From Legionella rowbothamii (GTDB taxonomy: Bacteria > Pseudomonadota > Gammaproteobacteria > Legionellales > Legionellaceae), in assembly GCF_900639985.1 (NCBI RefSeq), contig NZ_CAAAIM010000001.1, forward strand, positions 62,001 through 126,000: a stretch of DNA of 64,000 nucleotides. The letters are read 5' to 3'. A model generated the notes under the pieces. It was not told the DNA's origin. It saw nothing but the letters and a program-made list of their open reading frames with translations, and made no database searches. Below, in pieces: positions 47,547-57,432 of the stretch; position 1 is the first letter of the stretch; each line of letters begins with the position of its first letter. Position numbers and translations under genes: made by a program.

Positions 47547-48002
47547 ATGATAATGAACGATCGATATTGGATGCAAAAGGCCTATGAACAAGCGCTCCTT
47601 GCTCAGATTGAGGGGGAAGTTCCCGTAGGGGCGGTATTAGTAAGCCAAAAAGGAATGCTCCTAGGCATGAGCCGAAATGCAGTACAGTGCAATCACGACC
47701 CCTCTGAACATGCTGAAGTACGTGCCATCCGGCAAGCGGCAAAGCAACTTAAAAATCATCGCTTAATTAATAGCACGCTATATGTTACTTTAGAACCCTG
47801 TTCTATGTGTGCAGGACTTATTGTTCATGCACGTATTAGACGCTTGGTATTTGCGACGCGTGATTTTAAAGCAGGTGCTGCGGGCTCAGTATATAATTTA
47901 CTACAGGGCTATCCTTTAAATCATAAGGTGGAAATTGATGAAGGTATTATGCAGCCAGAATGCGCTCTCTTGCTCTCTGATTTCTTTAAAACTTGCCGTT
48001 AG
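47547..48002 (+). CDS. tadA: tRNA-specific adenosine deaminase TadA
   Basis: Converts the wobble A34 of tRNA-Arg(ACG) to inosine, which fits the tRNA-Arg(ACG) encoded at 60470-60546. The zinc site is complete: HAEVRAI (His and catalytic Glu) and PCSMCAG (two cysteines). About 151 residues. Three starts are possible (GTG 47544, ATG 47547, ATG 47553); the ATG at 47547 has AGG eight bases upstream. It is a single gene between guaA and a convergent signalling gene. Confidence 0.94.
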   Translation: MIMNDRYWMQKAYEQALLAQIEGEVPVGAVLVSQKGMLLGMSRNAVQCNHDPSEHAEVRAIRQAAKQLKNHRLINSTLYVTLEPCSMCAGLIVHARIRRLVFATRDFKAGAAGSVYNLLQGYPLNHKVEIDEGIMQPECALLLSDFFKTCR

Positions 48003-48051
48003 CAAAAAAGTGAAAACCTTGTTTAGTAGTCCTGACCTGCAATAAATATCG

Positions 48052-49005
48052 CTAATGATACATTTTTGTTTCGTATATGGCTTTCTCTGCTTCTTCAAGA
48101 AACCCAGCCAGTGCAAAATGCTTTAGACGGTCATATTGAATATGTCCCATAGTAAAATTAATTGGGTGGTCAGATTTAGTTGTAGCTAATTTATTTTGTA
48201 GTCTTTGTAGAACACCAGAAATATTTTCCTCAAGCATTCCAGGACATAATACACAGAACTTGTCGCCTTCGATTCGTGCAATGGCATCAGAATGGCGGAA
48301 ATTGGCTATCAATAACTGGGCAAATGTTTTTAATACCTTATCTCCTTCCTCATAACCAAATTCCTTATTGATGGATTTTAAATGTGTAATATCAAAATAA
48401 AGCAACATAAGGCTTTTATCATAACGAGCACACAGTTTGAAAATTTGTCTGCCAATTTCAAGAAGGCCTTGACGGTTGGAAATTTCTGTTAGGGAGTCGG
48501 TTGTCGCATAGCGATTGGTAATGAATTCTTTAGACACGGCAGTAGCTAGTTCCTTTACAATGTTTAAGTCAATATGCCCTAAAGTATTTAATTGAGGAAC
48601 CATATCATTCATGAGACATAATGTACCAATATTAAATTGCCCATCAATTTGTAAAGGACATCCTAGGTAAAATCGAATTTTCGGCTCACCAATCACTAAA
48701 GGATTATCTTTAAAACGAATGTCTTTCTGTGCATCATTTACAATCATTATCTCTTCTTGAAGAATAGTATGAGCACCAAAAGAAATTGGTCTAGGTGTTT
48801 CTTGAACATGTAAGCCGTATTTTGATTTGAACCACTCTCTATCTTTATCAATTAGGGATACTAAGGCAATGGGTACTTTAAAGAGGCCTTGCGCAATCCG
48901 TGTGATGCGATCAAAGCGTTCTTCAGCCATTGTATCTAGAATCTGAAGATTATAGAGCGATTGTAAGCGTTGTAGCTCATTTTTGGGTTTTTCTGCATTT
49001 ATCAT
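48052..49005 (-). CDS. GAF-GGDEF protein with a degenerate GGDEF motif
   Basis: A sensor-like protein: the GAF domain (about 20-170; LDTMAEERFDRITRIAQGLFKVPIALVSLID... GCPLQIDGQFNIGTLCLM) is followed by a GGDEF-type domain (about 190-317; YFDITHLKSINKEFGYEEGDKVLK). The signature is EGDKF (246-250) instead of GGDEF, so the catalytic Glu is replaced by Lys and the enzyme should not make cyclic di-GMP. The ATG at 49005 with GGAG six bases upstream is preferred over the upstream reading from 49095. It lies close after glnD on the same strand. Confidence 0.87.
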   Translation of the reverse strand: MINAEKPKNELQRLQSLYNLQILDTMAEERFDRITRIAQGLFKVPIALVSLIDKDREWFKSKYGLHVQETPRPISFGAHTILQEEIMIVNDAQKDIRFKDNPLVIGEPKIRFYLGCPLQIDGQFNIGTLCLMNDMVPQLNTLGHIDLNIVKELATAVSKEFITNRYATTDSLTEISNRQGLLEIGRQIFKLCARYDKSLMLLYFDITHLKSINKEFGYEEGDKVLKTFAQLLIANFRHSDAIARIEGDKFCVLCPGMLEENISGVLQRLQNKLATTKSDHPINFTMGHIQYDRLKHFALAGFLEEAEKAIYETKMYH

Positions 49006-49124
49006 GGTTAACTCCAAAATAATAACTGCGCGATTTTTGAAGTCTATTGTTATTATTATAGTACAAGAAGATAAAAAAATGTGCGGTTGCAGCATTTTTT
49101 TTTCGGTTACAAGGATTGGGGGGA

Positions 49125-51698
49125 TTATGATAGTTCTTTAATAAGATGATGACGTAAATTATCTTTTTCTTCGTTGCTAAGTGCCTGATTTTTTTGATTA
49201 GTGATGTAAAACATGTCTTCTGCACGTTCTCCAGCCGTTGCTATTTTTGCATTATGTAAATGAATGTTTAAAGTCAAGAAAATACGACTAATAGTGGCTA
49301 AAAGCCCAGGCCTATCACCGGTTACCAAAAATAAACGGGTAAAGTTGTTATAAGGATCATCATTATAGTTTATCTGGGTTTTGACATTGAAATGAGCTAA
49401 AACTCGAGAGCGTCTTTTTTGAGCTATAGCGGGTAATTTATCCTGCTTTTCTAGGTGAAAACATAATGCTTGGCGTATGTCTTCAGATTGTTGTGGATCC
49501 AAAAAAGCCTGATTTTGTTCGTCTAAAATAATATAAGTATCTAAATCGAATTGATTATCGCAGGTGATGATCATTGCTTCTTGAATTGTAACATGGTGAT
49601 TACTTAGTACGGCAGTGGTAATAGCAAAACGAGCATCACGGTGCGGCATGTAGATAAACACTTCCGTACCCCCTTGGCTATGATGTGGCATAATCATAAT
49701 TAGCGGGAATTGAGAGCAGTTCAATATGGCTTTAGTATGACGCGCAATAACTTCGGGTGACTCATGTAAAAAGTATCGGTCCTTAAAGTGAGACCAGAGC
49801 TCTTCAACTGTTTTCGATTCAATGCTTTCTGATACTAAGATGTTTAAAGCGAACTGTTTTCTTGTCGTAATTAAGGCTGTTTTATCCATGAGCTCTTGTG
49901 CTTTATGCATCATATGCTTTGCTGCGCGATATAATTCTTTTAGTAATGAGTCTTTCCATGCATTCCATAGCTGGGGATTAGTGCCACAAATGTCAGCTAC
50001 TGTGAGCAAATACAAGTAATCTAAATAATGGGGATGAGGTAATAATTGGCAGAAATTTTTTATTGTATTGGGATCATAAATATCTTGGCGTTGTGCTGTT
50101 TGTGACATTAATAAATGATTCCGTACTAGCCAAGTAAGTAAATCGCAGTCTTCTTGTTTTAAGTGATGATTTTGAGCAAAATTTTGAGCCTCAATTGCTC
50201 CTAATTCGGAATGATCACCGCCTCGTCCTTTTGCTATATCATGGAATAACGCACTTAGATAAAGGATTTCAGGTTTATCCAATGTTGGCATGATCTGCGC
50301 ACAAAGGGGAAATTGTTGTGTATAATTTGCTTGCCTAAAGCGCGACATATTGCGAACCACAAATAAGGTATGCTGATCTACGGTAAATACGTGGAATAAA
50401 TCATATTGCATTTGCCCTGTAACTTGGGCAAAACACTCAATATAATGAGCTAAAACTCCATATTGGCTCATGTAATGCAATGCTTCATAAGGGCCGTTAG
50501 GGGCCTTTAGAATGCTCATAAAGAGTTCTGTGGTTTTTGAGGATATTTTAAAGCGCCGACTAATCAAATAGAGAGACTCTCTAATTAAACGAATGGTACT
50601 AGCTCTTACTCCTTCAATATCAGGGCGATCGGCTATCCATAGAAATAACTTTAGTAAAGCTTGAGGGGATTGGCGGAAGACTCGGTTATTTCGTACCTCA
50701 ATGTATTGATTGGATAATTGAAATTCATTATCTAATGGAACTAGTTTTTGTTTCGGGGACTGGGCAATTGTTTCATCAAACCACTGTAAGAGCATTTCAT
50801 TTAATTCACGACTGCTTTTTATTACTTTAAAATAGTCTTTCATGAATTGCTCAATAGCTAAGGAATGAGGTTTATCCTCATATCCGAAAAAACTCGCTAA
50901 TTTTACTTGATAATCAAAGGAGAGACGTTCTTCTGCTTTTTCTGCAAGACAGTGTAAGGCAAATCGAACTCGACAAAGAAAATGGTGGCAGTACATTAGC
51001 TTTTCATATTCTTTATCGGTAATAAATCCATAACTGATGCCATCGGCTAATTTTTTAATGTTAAAATGACGTTTACCGATACTATACAATATTTGCAGAT
51101 CACGAAGCCCCCCTTGGCCATATTTGACGTTAGGTTCTAGATTATAGGCAGTTTCACCGTATTTAATATCCCGTTTTTTTTGTTCTTGTAGTTTGGCGAT
51201 AAAATAGTTTTTACTCGTCCACATATGTAGGGGGTGGGTTTGATACACTAATTCTTCCATTAAGGCGCCGCGTCCGCAGAGCAAAAACATATCCATAATG
51301 CTTGAAATAACTGTAACGTCACGACACGCTAATTCAGCGCAAGCGGATACGTTTGTAATTTGATGGCTGATTTCTAATCCAACATCCCAGCAATCTTGGA
51401 TGAAAGCTTGTGCTCGTTGTAGTTTTGCTTTAGAAATTTTATCCGTATGCAGCAGTAATAGATCAATATCGGAATAAAGTAGGAGTTCTCGTCGCCCATA
51501 ACCTCCTAAAGCAAGGAGACAGAAACTATCTCCTTGATCGAGCTGGTTTTTATGAAAAAGGCTAATGAGCAGCTCATCAGTAAATGTAACAAGCCTATGA
51601 ATGACGGTGCTGACATTAGCCTTTTGATCAAAGTCTTCCCGCAGTTTTTCTTTAAACTGTTTTACCGTATTTTTGAGCTGTTGATTATCGTTCTTCAT
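49125..51698 (-). CDS. glnD: PII uridylyltransferase/uridylyl-removing enzyme GlnD
   Basis: Senses glutamine and modifies the PII proteins. The 857 residues have the nucleotidyltransferase motif LALGGYGRRELLLYSDIDLLLL, the HD domain ALFHDIAKGRGGDHSELGA, and two C-terminal ACT domains (EVFIYMPHRDARFAITTAVLSNH and RLFLVTGDRPGLLATISRIF). The gene overlaps the 3' end of map by 14 bp on the same strand. Confidence 0.96.
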   Translation of the reverse strand: MKNDNQQLKNTVKQFKEKLREDFDQKANVSTVIHRLVTFTDELLISLFHKNQLDQGDSFCLLALGGYGRRELLLYSDIDLLLLHTDKISKAKLQRAQAFIQDCWDVGLEISHQITNVSACAELACRDVTVISSIMDMFLLCGRGALMEELVYQTHPLHMWTSKNYFIAKLQEQKKRDIKYGETAYNLEPNVKYGQGGLRDLQILYSIGKRHFNIKKLADGISYGFITDKEYEKLMYCHHFLCRVRFALHCLAEKAEERLSFDYQVKLASFFGYEDKPHSLAIEQFMKDYFKVIKSSRELNEMLLQWFDETIAQSPKQKLVPLDNEFQLSNQYIEVRNNRVFRQSPQALLKLFLWIADRPDIEGVRASTIRLIRESLYLISRRFKISSKTTELFMSILKAPNGPYEALHYMSQYGVLAHYIECFAQVTGQMQYDLFHVFTVDQHTLFVVRNMSRFRQANYTQQFPLCAQIMPTLDKPEILYLSALFHDIAKGRGGDHSELGAIEAQNFAQNHHLKQEDCDLLTWLVRNHLLMSQTAQRQDIYDPNTIKNFCQLLPHPHYLDYLYLLTVADICGTNPQLWNAWKDSLLKELYRAAKHMMHKAQELMDKTALITTRKQFALNILVSESIESKTVEELWSHFKDRYFLHESPEVIARHTKAILNCSQFPLIMIMPHHSQGGTEVFIYMPHRDARFAITTAVLSNHHVTIQEAMIITCDNQFDLDTYIILDEQNQAFLDPQQSEDIRQALCFHLEKQDKLPAIAQKRRSRVLAHFNVKTQINYNDDPYNNFTRLFLVTGDRPGLLATISRIFLTLNIHLHNAKIATAGERAEDMFYITNQKNQALSNEEKDNLRHHLIKELS

Positions 51699-52449
51699 CG
51701 CGTAGAGTCAAAATTTCTACACCATCATCAGTTACCAATAGGGTATGCTCCCATTGTGCGGAAAGGCTATGGTCTTTGGTAACCACGGTCCATTGATCAG
51801 GTAACAAACGGGTGTGGTGTTTGCCCACATTAATCATTGGTTCTATGGTAAAGGTCATACCTGGTTCTAGTTTCATACCGGTTCCGGGTACTCCATAATG
51901 CAATACTTGAGGATCTTCATGAAAGACTCGCCCAATCCCATGTCCACAATAATCGCGAACTACGGAACAGCGGCTTTTCTCTGCATGTTGCTGAATTGCA
52001 TGGCCAATATCGCCTAATTGTACTCCAGGCTTTACCATCTCGATACCGATAAATAAGCATTCATGCGCAATTTGCACTACATGTTTGGCTTTAACGGAAG
52101 GGGCTCCGATATAAAACATTTTGCTAGTATCACCATGATAACCATCTTTAATTACGGTGATGTCAATATTAATGATATCGCCATCTTTTAATGTCTTTTT
52201 TCCAGGAATGCCATGACAAACTACGTGGTTTACCGAAGTGCATATCGATTTTGGAAAGCCATTATAATTTAGAGGTGCTGGAATAGCTTTTTGTACATTA
52301 ACAATGTAATCATGACAAATGGTATTCAGTTCTTCAGTGCTAACACCTTCTTTTACATAAGGGCCAATCATTTCAAGAACCTCGCCTGCAAGTTTGCCTG
52401 CAACGCGCATTTTTTCTATTTCGTCAGGAGTTTTTATGGTAACGGCCAT
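51685..52449 (-). CDS. map: Methionine aminopeptidase, type I
   Basis: Removes the initiator methionine. 254 residues with IKTPDEIEKMRVAGKLAGEVLEMI at the start, the metal ligands in INIDITVIKDGYHGDTSKMF (two Asp), YCGHGIGRVFHEDPQVLHY (His), FTIEPMIN (Glu) and HTLLVTDDGVEILT (Glu region). map followed by glnD is a common order; glnD overlaps the 3' end here. Confidence 0.97.
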   Translation of the reverse strand: MAVTIKTPDEIEKMRVAGKLAGEVLEMIGPYVKEGVSTEELNTICHDYIVNVQKAIPAPLNYNGFPKSICTSVNHVVCHGIPGKKTLKDGDIINIDITVIKDGYHGDTSKMFYIGAPSVKAKHVVQIAHECLFIGIEMVKPGVQLGDIGHAIQQHAEKSRCSVVRDYCGHGIGRVFHEDPQVLHYGVPGTGMKLEPGMTFTIEPMINVGKHHTRLLPDQWTVVTKDHSLSAQWEHTLLVTDDGVEILTLRDEER

Positions 52450-52633
52450 GTGGTGAATCCCAAAATAATAATGTGGAACAGTGTGAATAGTAGCATAATT
52501 GATTATTGATCAACAGTATTTGACTTATTCATGAGTCATTTATCGTTGGTCGGTAACTATTTCCAAGCCACTGGTCAACTTATCATACTATACTTCAATA
52601 GAAGAAACTGCTTGTCCAACCCAAGGAAAGAAA

Positions 52634-53035
52634 ATGATGTATCAAAAGCGCTTATTGCTATTTATAGCATGCCTATTTATTAATTCCATATCCATTGCAC
52701 ATGTTCATAAAGGCCATTATGGTGGTAGTAACCATAATGCGGTATATGATAACGTTGATTATAATAGTTATAATCATCCTTACAGTAATAATGTCTGGTA
52801 TATTGAGGGGAGTCGCGGGACTGTATATCGCGCTGGTGGCCGCCATGGTGATTGGTATAATGAAGGTGGAACAGTGATTATTAACAGGGGTGGAGACACA
52901 GTTTGGTTTGATAATAGTGTAAATAATGAGGAAGTTATTGGTGTTCCTGTGACTGGACATTTTGATCCTTCATGTATGACGGTGCAAACCTGTACATTTG
53001 AGGGAAAATGCATCACGCAGCACAAGTGTGACTAA
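52634..53035 (+). CDS. Small exported His/Gly-rich protein with four C-terminal cysteines
   Basis: I do not recognise it. The signal peptide (MMYQKRLLLFIACLFINSISIAH, cleavage near SIA) is followed by a His/Asn/Tyr-rich stretch (HVHKGHYGGSNHNAVYDNVDYNSY), a central GGRHGDWYNEGGTVIINRGG and a C-terminus with four cysteines (CMTVQTCTFEGKCITQHKCD), probably two disulfides. The His-rich part could bind metal, which is speculation. 133 residues; AAGGAAAG lies just upstream. It is 11 bp before a flavoprotein gene, so they may be co-transcribed. Confidence 0.8.
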   Translation: MMYQKRLLLFIACLFINSISIAHVHKGHYGGSNHNAVYDNVDYNSYNHPYSNNVWYIEGSRGTVYRAGGRHGDWYNEGGTVIINRGGDTVWFDNSVNNEEVIGVPVTGHFDPSCMTVQTCTFEGKCITQHKCD

Positions 53036-53046
53036 CATGGATTATT

Positions 53047-54090
53047 ATGAATAAAAAGAAATTCCAATGGGCAGTTGTTGGGGCAGGGCCTGCGGGCATT
53101 GCTGCGGTAGGAAAATTATTAGATCAAGGTATTTTATCTGATGATATTTTGTGGGTTGATCCGCATTTTAAAGTTGGCGACTTAGGGCTTCTATGGCGCA
53201 ATGTTTCAAGTAATACGAGCGTAAAATACTTTAATAGTTTTTTAAAGGACGTTCGAGCTTTCAATTACGAAGAGGCGCCTGATTTTGCATTAAAGCATTT
53301 GCCAAAAGAGGAAACCTGCACTTTAGGTTATGCGGTGGAACCATTGCAGTGGGTTTGTACGCATTTAATTCAGAAAGTACCTACAGTAAAAGCAATGATT
53401 CATAATATGTCTTTAGCGGAACGGATGTGGACTTTATCTACAGCAACTGAATCTTATCAAGCTAAAAATGTTATTCTAGCTACGGGCGCATCTGCCTCTT
53501 CGTTGAATTATCCTGGCCTTAATGTAATTCCCTTTGATACGGCAATTGACAAAGAAAAATTAGCTGCAGAGATTAATCTTAATGAAACTTATGGGGTCTT
53601 TGGTTCATCGCACTCGGCCATTATTATCGTGCGCTATTTGGTGGAACTTGGGGTTAAAAAAGTAATTAATTTTTATCGCTCACCTTGTCGTTATGCGATT
53701 GAAATGGATGATTGGATACTTTTTGATAATACGGGGCTGAAAGGGCAAACCGCTGCTTGGGCAAGAGAGAATATTGATGGTGTATTGCCGGGAAATTTAG
53801 TGCGTTATAACACGGCTGAGCCTAATATTGCGCGTTATTTACCTGAATGCGATCGGGTTATTTATGCCGTTGGTTTTGAAAAGCGTAAAAATATTATCAT
53901 TGGTGATTATGAAGATACACGACATAACCCTCATGTGGGTATTATTGGACCTGGTTTATTTGGTTTAGGGATCGCTTACCCAGAAAGCAAAACGGATCCC
54001 TTTGGTAATGTAGAGTCACAGGTAGGTCTGTGGAAGTTTATGGTCTATCTTAATAAAGTGATGCCTGTTTGGTTTAAATACCATAGTTGA
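53047..54090 (+). CDS. FAD/NAD(P)-dependent oxidoreductase
   Basis: A two-dinucleotide-binding flavoprotein: N-terminal FAD motif WAVVGAGPAGIAAVGKLL, ATG motif NVILATGASASS, a second nucleotide-binding motif GVFGSSHSAIIIVRYL and VIYAVGFE near the end. 347 residues. There is no CxxC, so it is not a classical disulfide reductase; the layout is closer to a flavin monooxygenase-like or lysine/ornithine hydroxylase-like group. The substrate is unknown. Confidence 0.83.
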   Translation: MNKKKFQWAVVGAGPAGIAAVGKLLDQGILSDDILWVDPHFKVGDLGLLWRNVSSNTSVKYFNSFLKDVRAFNYEEAPDFALKHLPKEETCTLGYAVEPLQWVCTHLIQKVPTVKAMIHNMSLAERMWTLSTATESYQAKNVILATGASASSLNYPGLNVIPFDTAIDKEKLAAEINLNETYGVFGSSHSAIIIVRYLVELGVKKVINFYRSPCRYAIEMDDWILFDNTGLKGQTAAWARENIDGVLPGNLVRYNTAEPNIARYLPECDRVIYAVGFEKRKNIIIGDYEDTRHNPHVGIIGPGLFGLGIAYPESKTDPFGNVESQVGLWKFMVYLNKVMPVWFKYHS

Positions 54091-54349
54091 TAAAATTTCT
54101 CCTTCATGTGCATGCATTGAAGTACTCACTACGCTCTCTTCGCAAGGACGGAGTATTATTGGAACATATTCCTCAACCTAAGATTTAGCGCCACTTTAAA
54201 CTCCGTCGTCATTGTGAACCAAGAGAAGTAACCCAGGGTTCTGGCCTCTAGATCTTGGGTTTACTCCGCCATTCATTCTCAAATTTAACTATTTAATTAA
54301 TGATTTTTTTTGAACGCTGGACAAAAAATTTGTAAACTATGCGCCTATT

Positions 54350-55984
54350 TTGAGGAGAATCACCATTTTAAATACGAGACGACCGACTTACTGGTCAAGT
54401 GAACTGATTACTTTACTAAGCAGTCTATTTTTTACTCTTGCATGCAATGCTTCATTCTGGTCTGAGTTATTAAGTGGTAAAGAATTAATATTCGCACATA
54501 CTTGGCTTATTATTATTTGTACTGGAATTGCAATTACAGGATTACAATGGTTTTTGTTATTGCTGATCATTAACCGTTGGACTTTTAGATGGTTTATGAT
54601 GGCTTTGTTTTTAGTCACCTCCATTATGGTCTATTTCATGAATACCTTTCATGTTTATATCGATCCGAATATGGTTACTAATGCTATAAGTACCGATTAT
54701 CAGGAGAGCAAAGAGCTATTACAATGGCGAATTATTCCTTATCTTTTGCTACTTGGAGTAATCCCCAGCTGGATTATATGGAATATTCGTATTTATAAGC
54801 GAAGTTTATTCTCATATTGGATTGGTCGATTTGGCTGCATATTTTTATCGTTACTCATGTTTTTTGGCGCAGGATGGACTGTATATAATGATTTGAGCCC
54901 AATACATCGTGCTAAAAAAGAAATTGTCTATTTAGTTACCCCTTTAAATTTGTTTTCGTCCTCATCAAAGGTTTATTGGCGAGCCCAGAAAACTAAGGCA
55001 AATAAAACAAAGGTGCTTATTGCGAAAGACGCACAGCAAATACCTCGAGCCGAGGGAACAAAGCCCCGTGCAATCATTCTGGTGATTGGTGAAACTGTAC
55101 GTGCTGCTAATTGGGGCCTAGGAGAATACAGTCGTCAGACAACCCCCGAATTAGCAAAGCACCAGCTTATTAACTTTAGCCAGGTAAGCAGCTGTGGGAC
55201 ATCAACAGCCGTATCCTTGCCATGCATGTTTTCTCCTTATGGTCTTCGTCATTACGATGAACAACGTATTAATCAAAGTGAATCATTACTGCATCTTTTA
55301 AATCGTTTAAATATTTCTGTATTGTGGCGCGATAATCAATCGGGCTGTAAGGGTGTATGCGATGGGTTGCCTGTGGAAAAATTAAAAATTGAGGCGATCT
55401 GCAAGAATGGACGTTGCTTTGATGAAATTCTGTTGCATCAATTAAAAGAAAAAATTAATTCAGTAAAGGGCGATCAATTGATTGTATTACATATGCTGGG
55501 AAACCATGGTCCAGCTTATTTTGAGCGCTATCCTGAGCAGTTCAAACGTTGGCAGCCAACTTGTGATACAGCTGATTTAGCCAGTTGCTCTCAGGAATCA
55601 ATAGTAAACACCTATGATAATGCCATTTTGTACACGGATGCTGTTTTAGCTCGTGCATTGGATGAGTTAAGTACTATCACAACACATGATACGGGATTAA
55701 TTTATGTTTCTGACCACGGTGAGTCACTAGGAGAACATAATTTATTTCTGCATGGATTACCTTATTTCATGGCCCCTGATGAGCAGAAAAAAGTACCTAT
55801 GATTTTTTGGTCATCGAAAGGGCTGTCAGAACAATTAGCACTTGATGACGAGTGCATGCAGAGCAAAAAAGAACAAGCGATTTCACATGACTACCTTTTT
55901 TCAACTGTGTTGTCATTATTTGATGTGAAGACAAAAAGTTATCATAAGAAGTATGATTTACTGCATACCTGTCGAAAAGGATAA
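54350..55984 (+). CDS. eptA: Lipid A phosphoethanolamine transferase, EptA family
   Basis: An inner-membrane enzyme that puts phosphoethanolamine on lipid A and can give polymyxin resistance. It has five N-terminal membrane segments (about 17-185) and a periplasmic sulfatase-type domain with VIGETVRAANWGLGEYSRQTTP (metal Glu), the nucleophile Thr in SSCGTSTAVSLPCMFSPYG, and VSDHGESLGEHNLFLHG (metal ligands). About 540 residues. The best ribosome-binding site (GGAG, 54354-54357) is followed seven bases later by ATT (54365), while the only standard start, TTG at 54350, overlaps it; the true start is uncertain. Confidence 0.92.
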   Translation: MRRITILNTRRPTYWSSELITLLSSLFFTLACNASFWSELLSGKELIFAHTWLIIICTGIAITGLQWFLLLLIINRWTFRWFMMALFLVTSIMVYFMNTFHVYIDPNMVTNAISTDYQESKELLQWRIIPYLLLLGVIPSWIIWNIRIYKRSLFSYWIGRFGCIFLSLLMFFGAGWTVYNDLSPIHRAKKEIVYLVTPLNLFSSSSKVYWRAQKTKANKTKVLIAKDAQQIPRAEGTKPRAIILVIGETVRAANWGLGEYSRQTTPELAKHQLINFSQVSSCGTSTAVSLPCMFSPYGLRHYDEQRINQSESLLHLLNRLNISVLWRDNQSGCKGVCDGLPVEKLKIEAICKNGRCFDEILLHQLKEKINSVKGDQLIVLHMLGNHGPAYFERYPEQFKRWQPTCDTADLASCSQESIVNTYDNAILYTDAVLARALDELSTITTHDTGLIYVSDHGESLGEHNLFLHGLPYFMAPDEQKKVPMIFWSSKGLSEQLALDDECMQSKKEQAISHDYLFSTVLSLFDVKTKSYHKKYDLLHTCRKG

Positions 55985-55988
55985 CACG

Positions 55989-56021
55989 TAGCCTTGATGC
56001 AGCTATGCTGCATCAAGGCTA
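55989..56021. terminator. Bidirectional terminator between eptA and the MFS gene
   Basis: A perfect 15-bp stem TAGCCTTGATGCAGC / GCTGCATCAAGGCTA with a 3-base loop, in the 45-bp gap between converging genes. Confidence 0.8.
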
Positions 56022-56029
56022 TTACTACC

Positions 56030-57247
56030 TTATGTTTTAGTTTGATAATTCCAAAATTTAGGCAAGAAATAACAACAAATGCTTACCCCTAAAATGCATA
56101 ATATCCCACCAGAAATAAGCGCTGTACCAATTCCTAAACTTGCTGCAACGAATCCTGCGCGAGTATCACCTAATTTGGGACCACTCAAATAACTAATCAT
56201 TTCGATTCCCGCCAATCGCCCACGAAGCTCAGTAGGAATCGTATTATTCCAAAGTGTTACTCTAAATATACCGCTGATTGCATCAAACGCACCAGCAAGG
56301 GCGAGAAACAAGAGTACAAGCCAAAGTGAGGTTGACAAACCAAAACCAATAATCGCCGCTCCCCAAAGAGCCGCAGCAATTGCAATGGCTTTGCCATCAT
56401 GAGTGATTTTTGAGGTCCAGCCACTAAAAAATGAAACAATTAATGAGCCAATGGCGGGGGCTGAGTAAAGTAACCCTAAAGTTTGCGCTCCACCAAAGGA
56501 TTGAGCTATAGCGGGCAACAATGCATTAGGCATCGCAAAAACCATAGCAAAAAAGTCAACCAAATAGCTGCCAACTAATTCTTGTCGACTAAAGGCAAAA
56601 GAAATTCCTTGTTTCAGAGATAAGAAAATAGAGGGGTGCTCTTCGGCCACAGGTTTAGGAATGTTGTGCATTTTCATTAGCATAATTAATGAAAGGAAAA
56701 AGGTTATCAAATCAATAAGATAGGTAATGACAATTCCATGGTGAGCAAGAATTAATCCGGCAATTGCTGGAGCAATAATCATACAAAAGCTGTATTTAAA
56801 TGCAGATAAAGCACCTACATCCTTATAGTCTTTCGGGGCAACAATTTGCTGTGTGATACTGTCATAGGCAGGGCGATGCAGTCCTGTAATCGCAGACATG
56901 GTTGCTGATGTAATAAAGATAAGAAGTAATGAAGGATGCTCCTGGTAAGAGTTTAATGCAAGCAAGAAACAGCCAATACCGAGCAGCAGCTCACTGATAA
57001 TTAATAACCAACGTCGATTGTAACGATCGGCAAATACCCCGCCAATAAGTGCCGTGATTAAAAGGGGCAATAGTTGCACAAGACTTAAAAGCCCAACCAT
57101 CCAGGTTGATTGGGTGATATGATAAATTTGGTAGGGAAGTGCCACACTGGTGATCATGGTCCCAATGAAAGAAATAAACTGCCCTAAATAAAGTAATCGG
57201 AAATCACGATTTCTTTTAAGAATGGATAGGTTAAGAAGGTGACTCAT
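56030..57247 (-). CDS. MFS transporter, EntS/MFS_3 type
   Basis: A 12-segment exporter. Typical is LLNLSILKRNRDFRLLYLGQFISFIGTMITSVALPYQIYHITQSTW at the start and the loop FADRYNRRWLLI between segments 2 and 3 (an MFS motif A variant). Similar proteins export enterobactin or drugs, but the substrate is unknown. The ORF could start at 57301; the ATG at 57247 gives the usual N-terminus (about 405 residues). Neither has a strong ribosome-binding site. Confidence 0.85.
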   Translation of the reverse strand: MSHLLNLSILKRNRDFRLLYLGQFISFIGTMITSVALPYQIYHITQSTWMVGLLSLVQLLPLLITALIGGVFADRYNRRWLLIISELLLGIGCFLLALNSYQEHPSLLLIFITSATMSAITGLHRPAYDSITQQIVAPKDYKDVGALSAFKYSFCMIIAPAIAGLILAHHGIVITYLIDLITFFLSLIMLMKMHNIPKPVAEEHPSIFLSLKQGISFAFSRQELVGSYLVDFFAMVFAMPNALLPAIAQSFGGAQTLGLLYSAPAIGSLIVSFFSGWTSKITHDGKAIAIAAALWGAAIIGFGLSTSLWLVLLFLALAGAFDAISGIFRVTLWNNTIPTELRGRLAGIEMISYLSGPKLGDTRAGFVAASLGIGTALISGGILCILGVSICCYFLPKFWNYQTKT

Positions 57248-57432
57248 GTTGGGCAATATCCAAAAAGCACAAATGAAAAGATCGATTCTATGCTTTTTCA
57301 TGGATTGAGTACAAATAAAATTTTTCTGTTGGAGTTACATTTTTGTATTGGTTCCCCCACCCCTTGATTTGACCATATAATGGACTTAAAGGTCAAAATA
57401 AAGTAACATGCGCGTTTTAAGAGAGGATTCCT

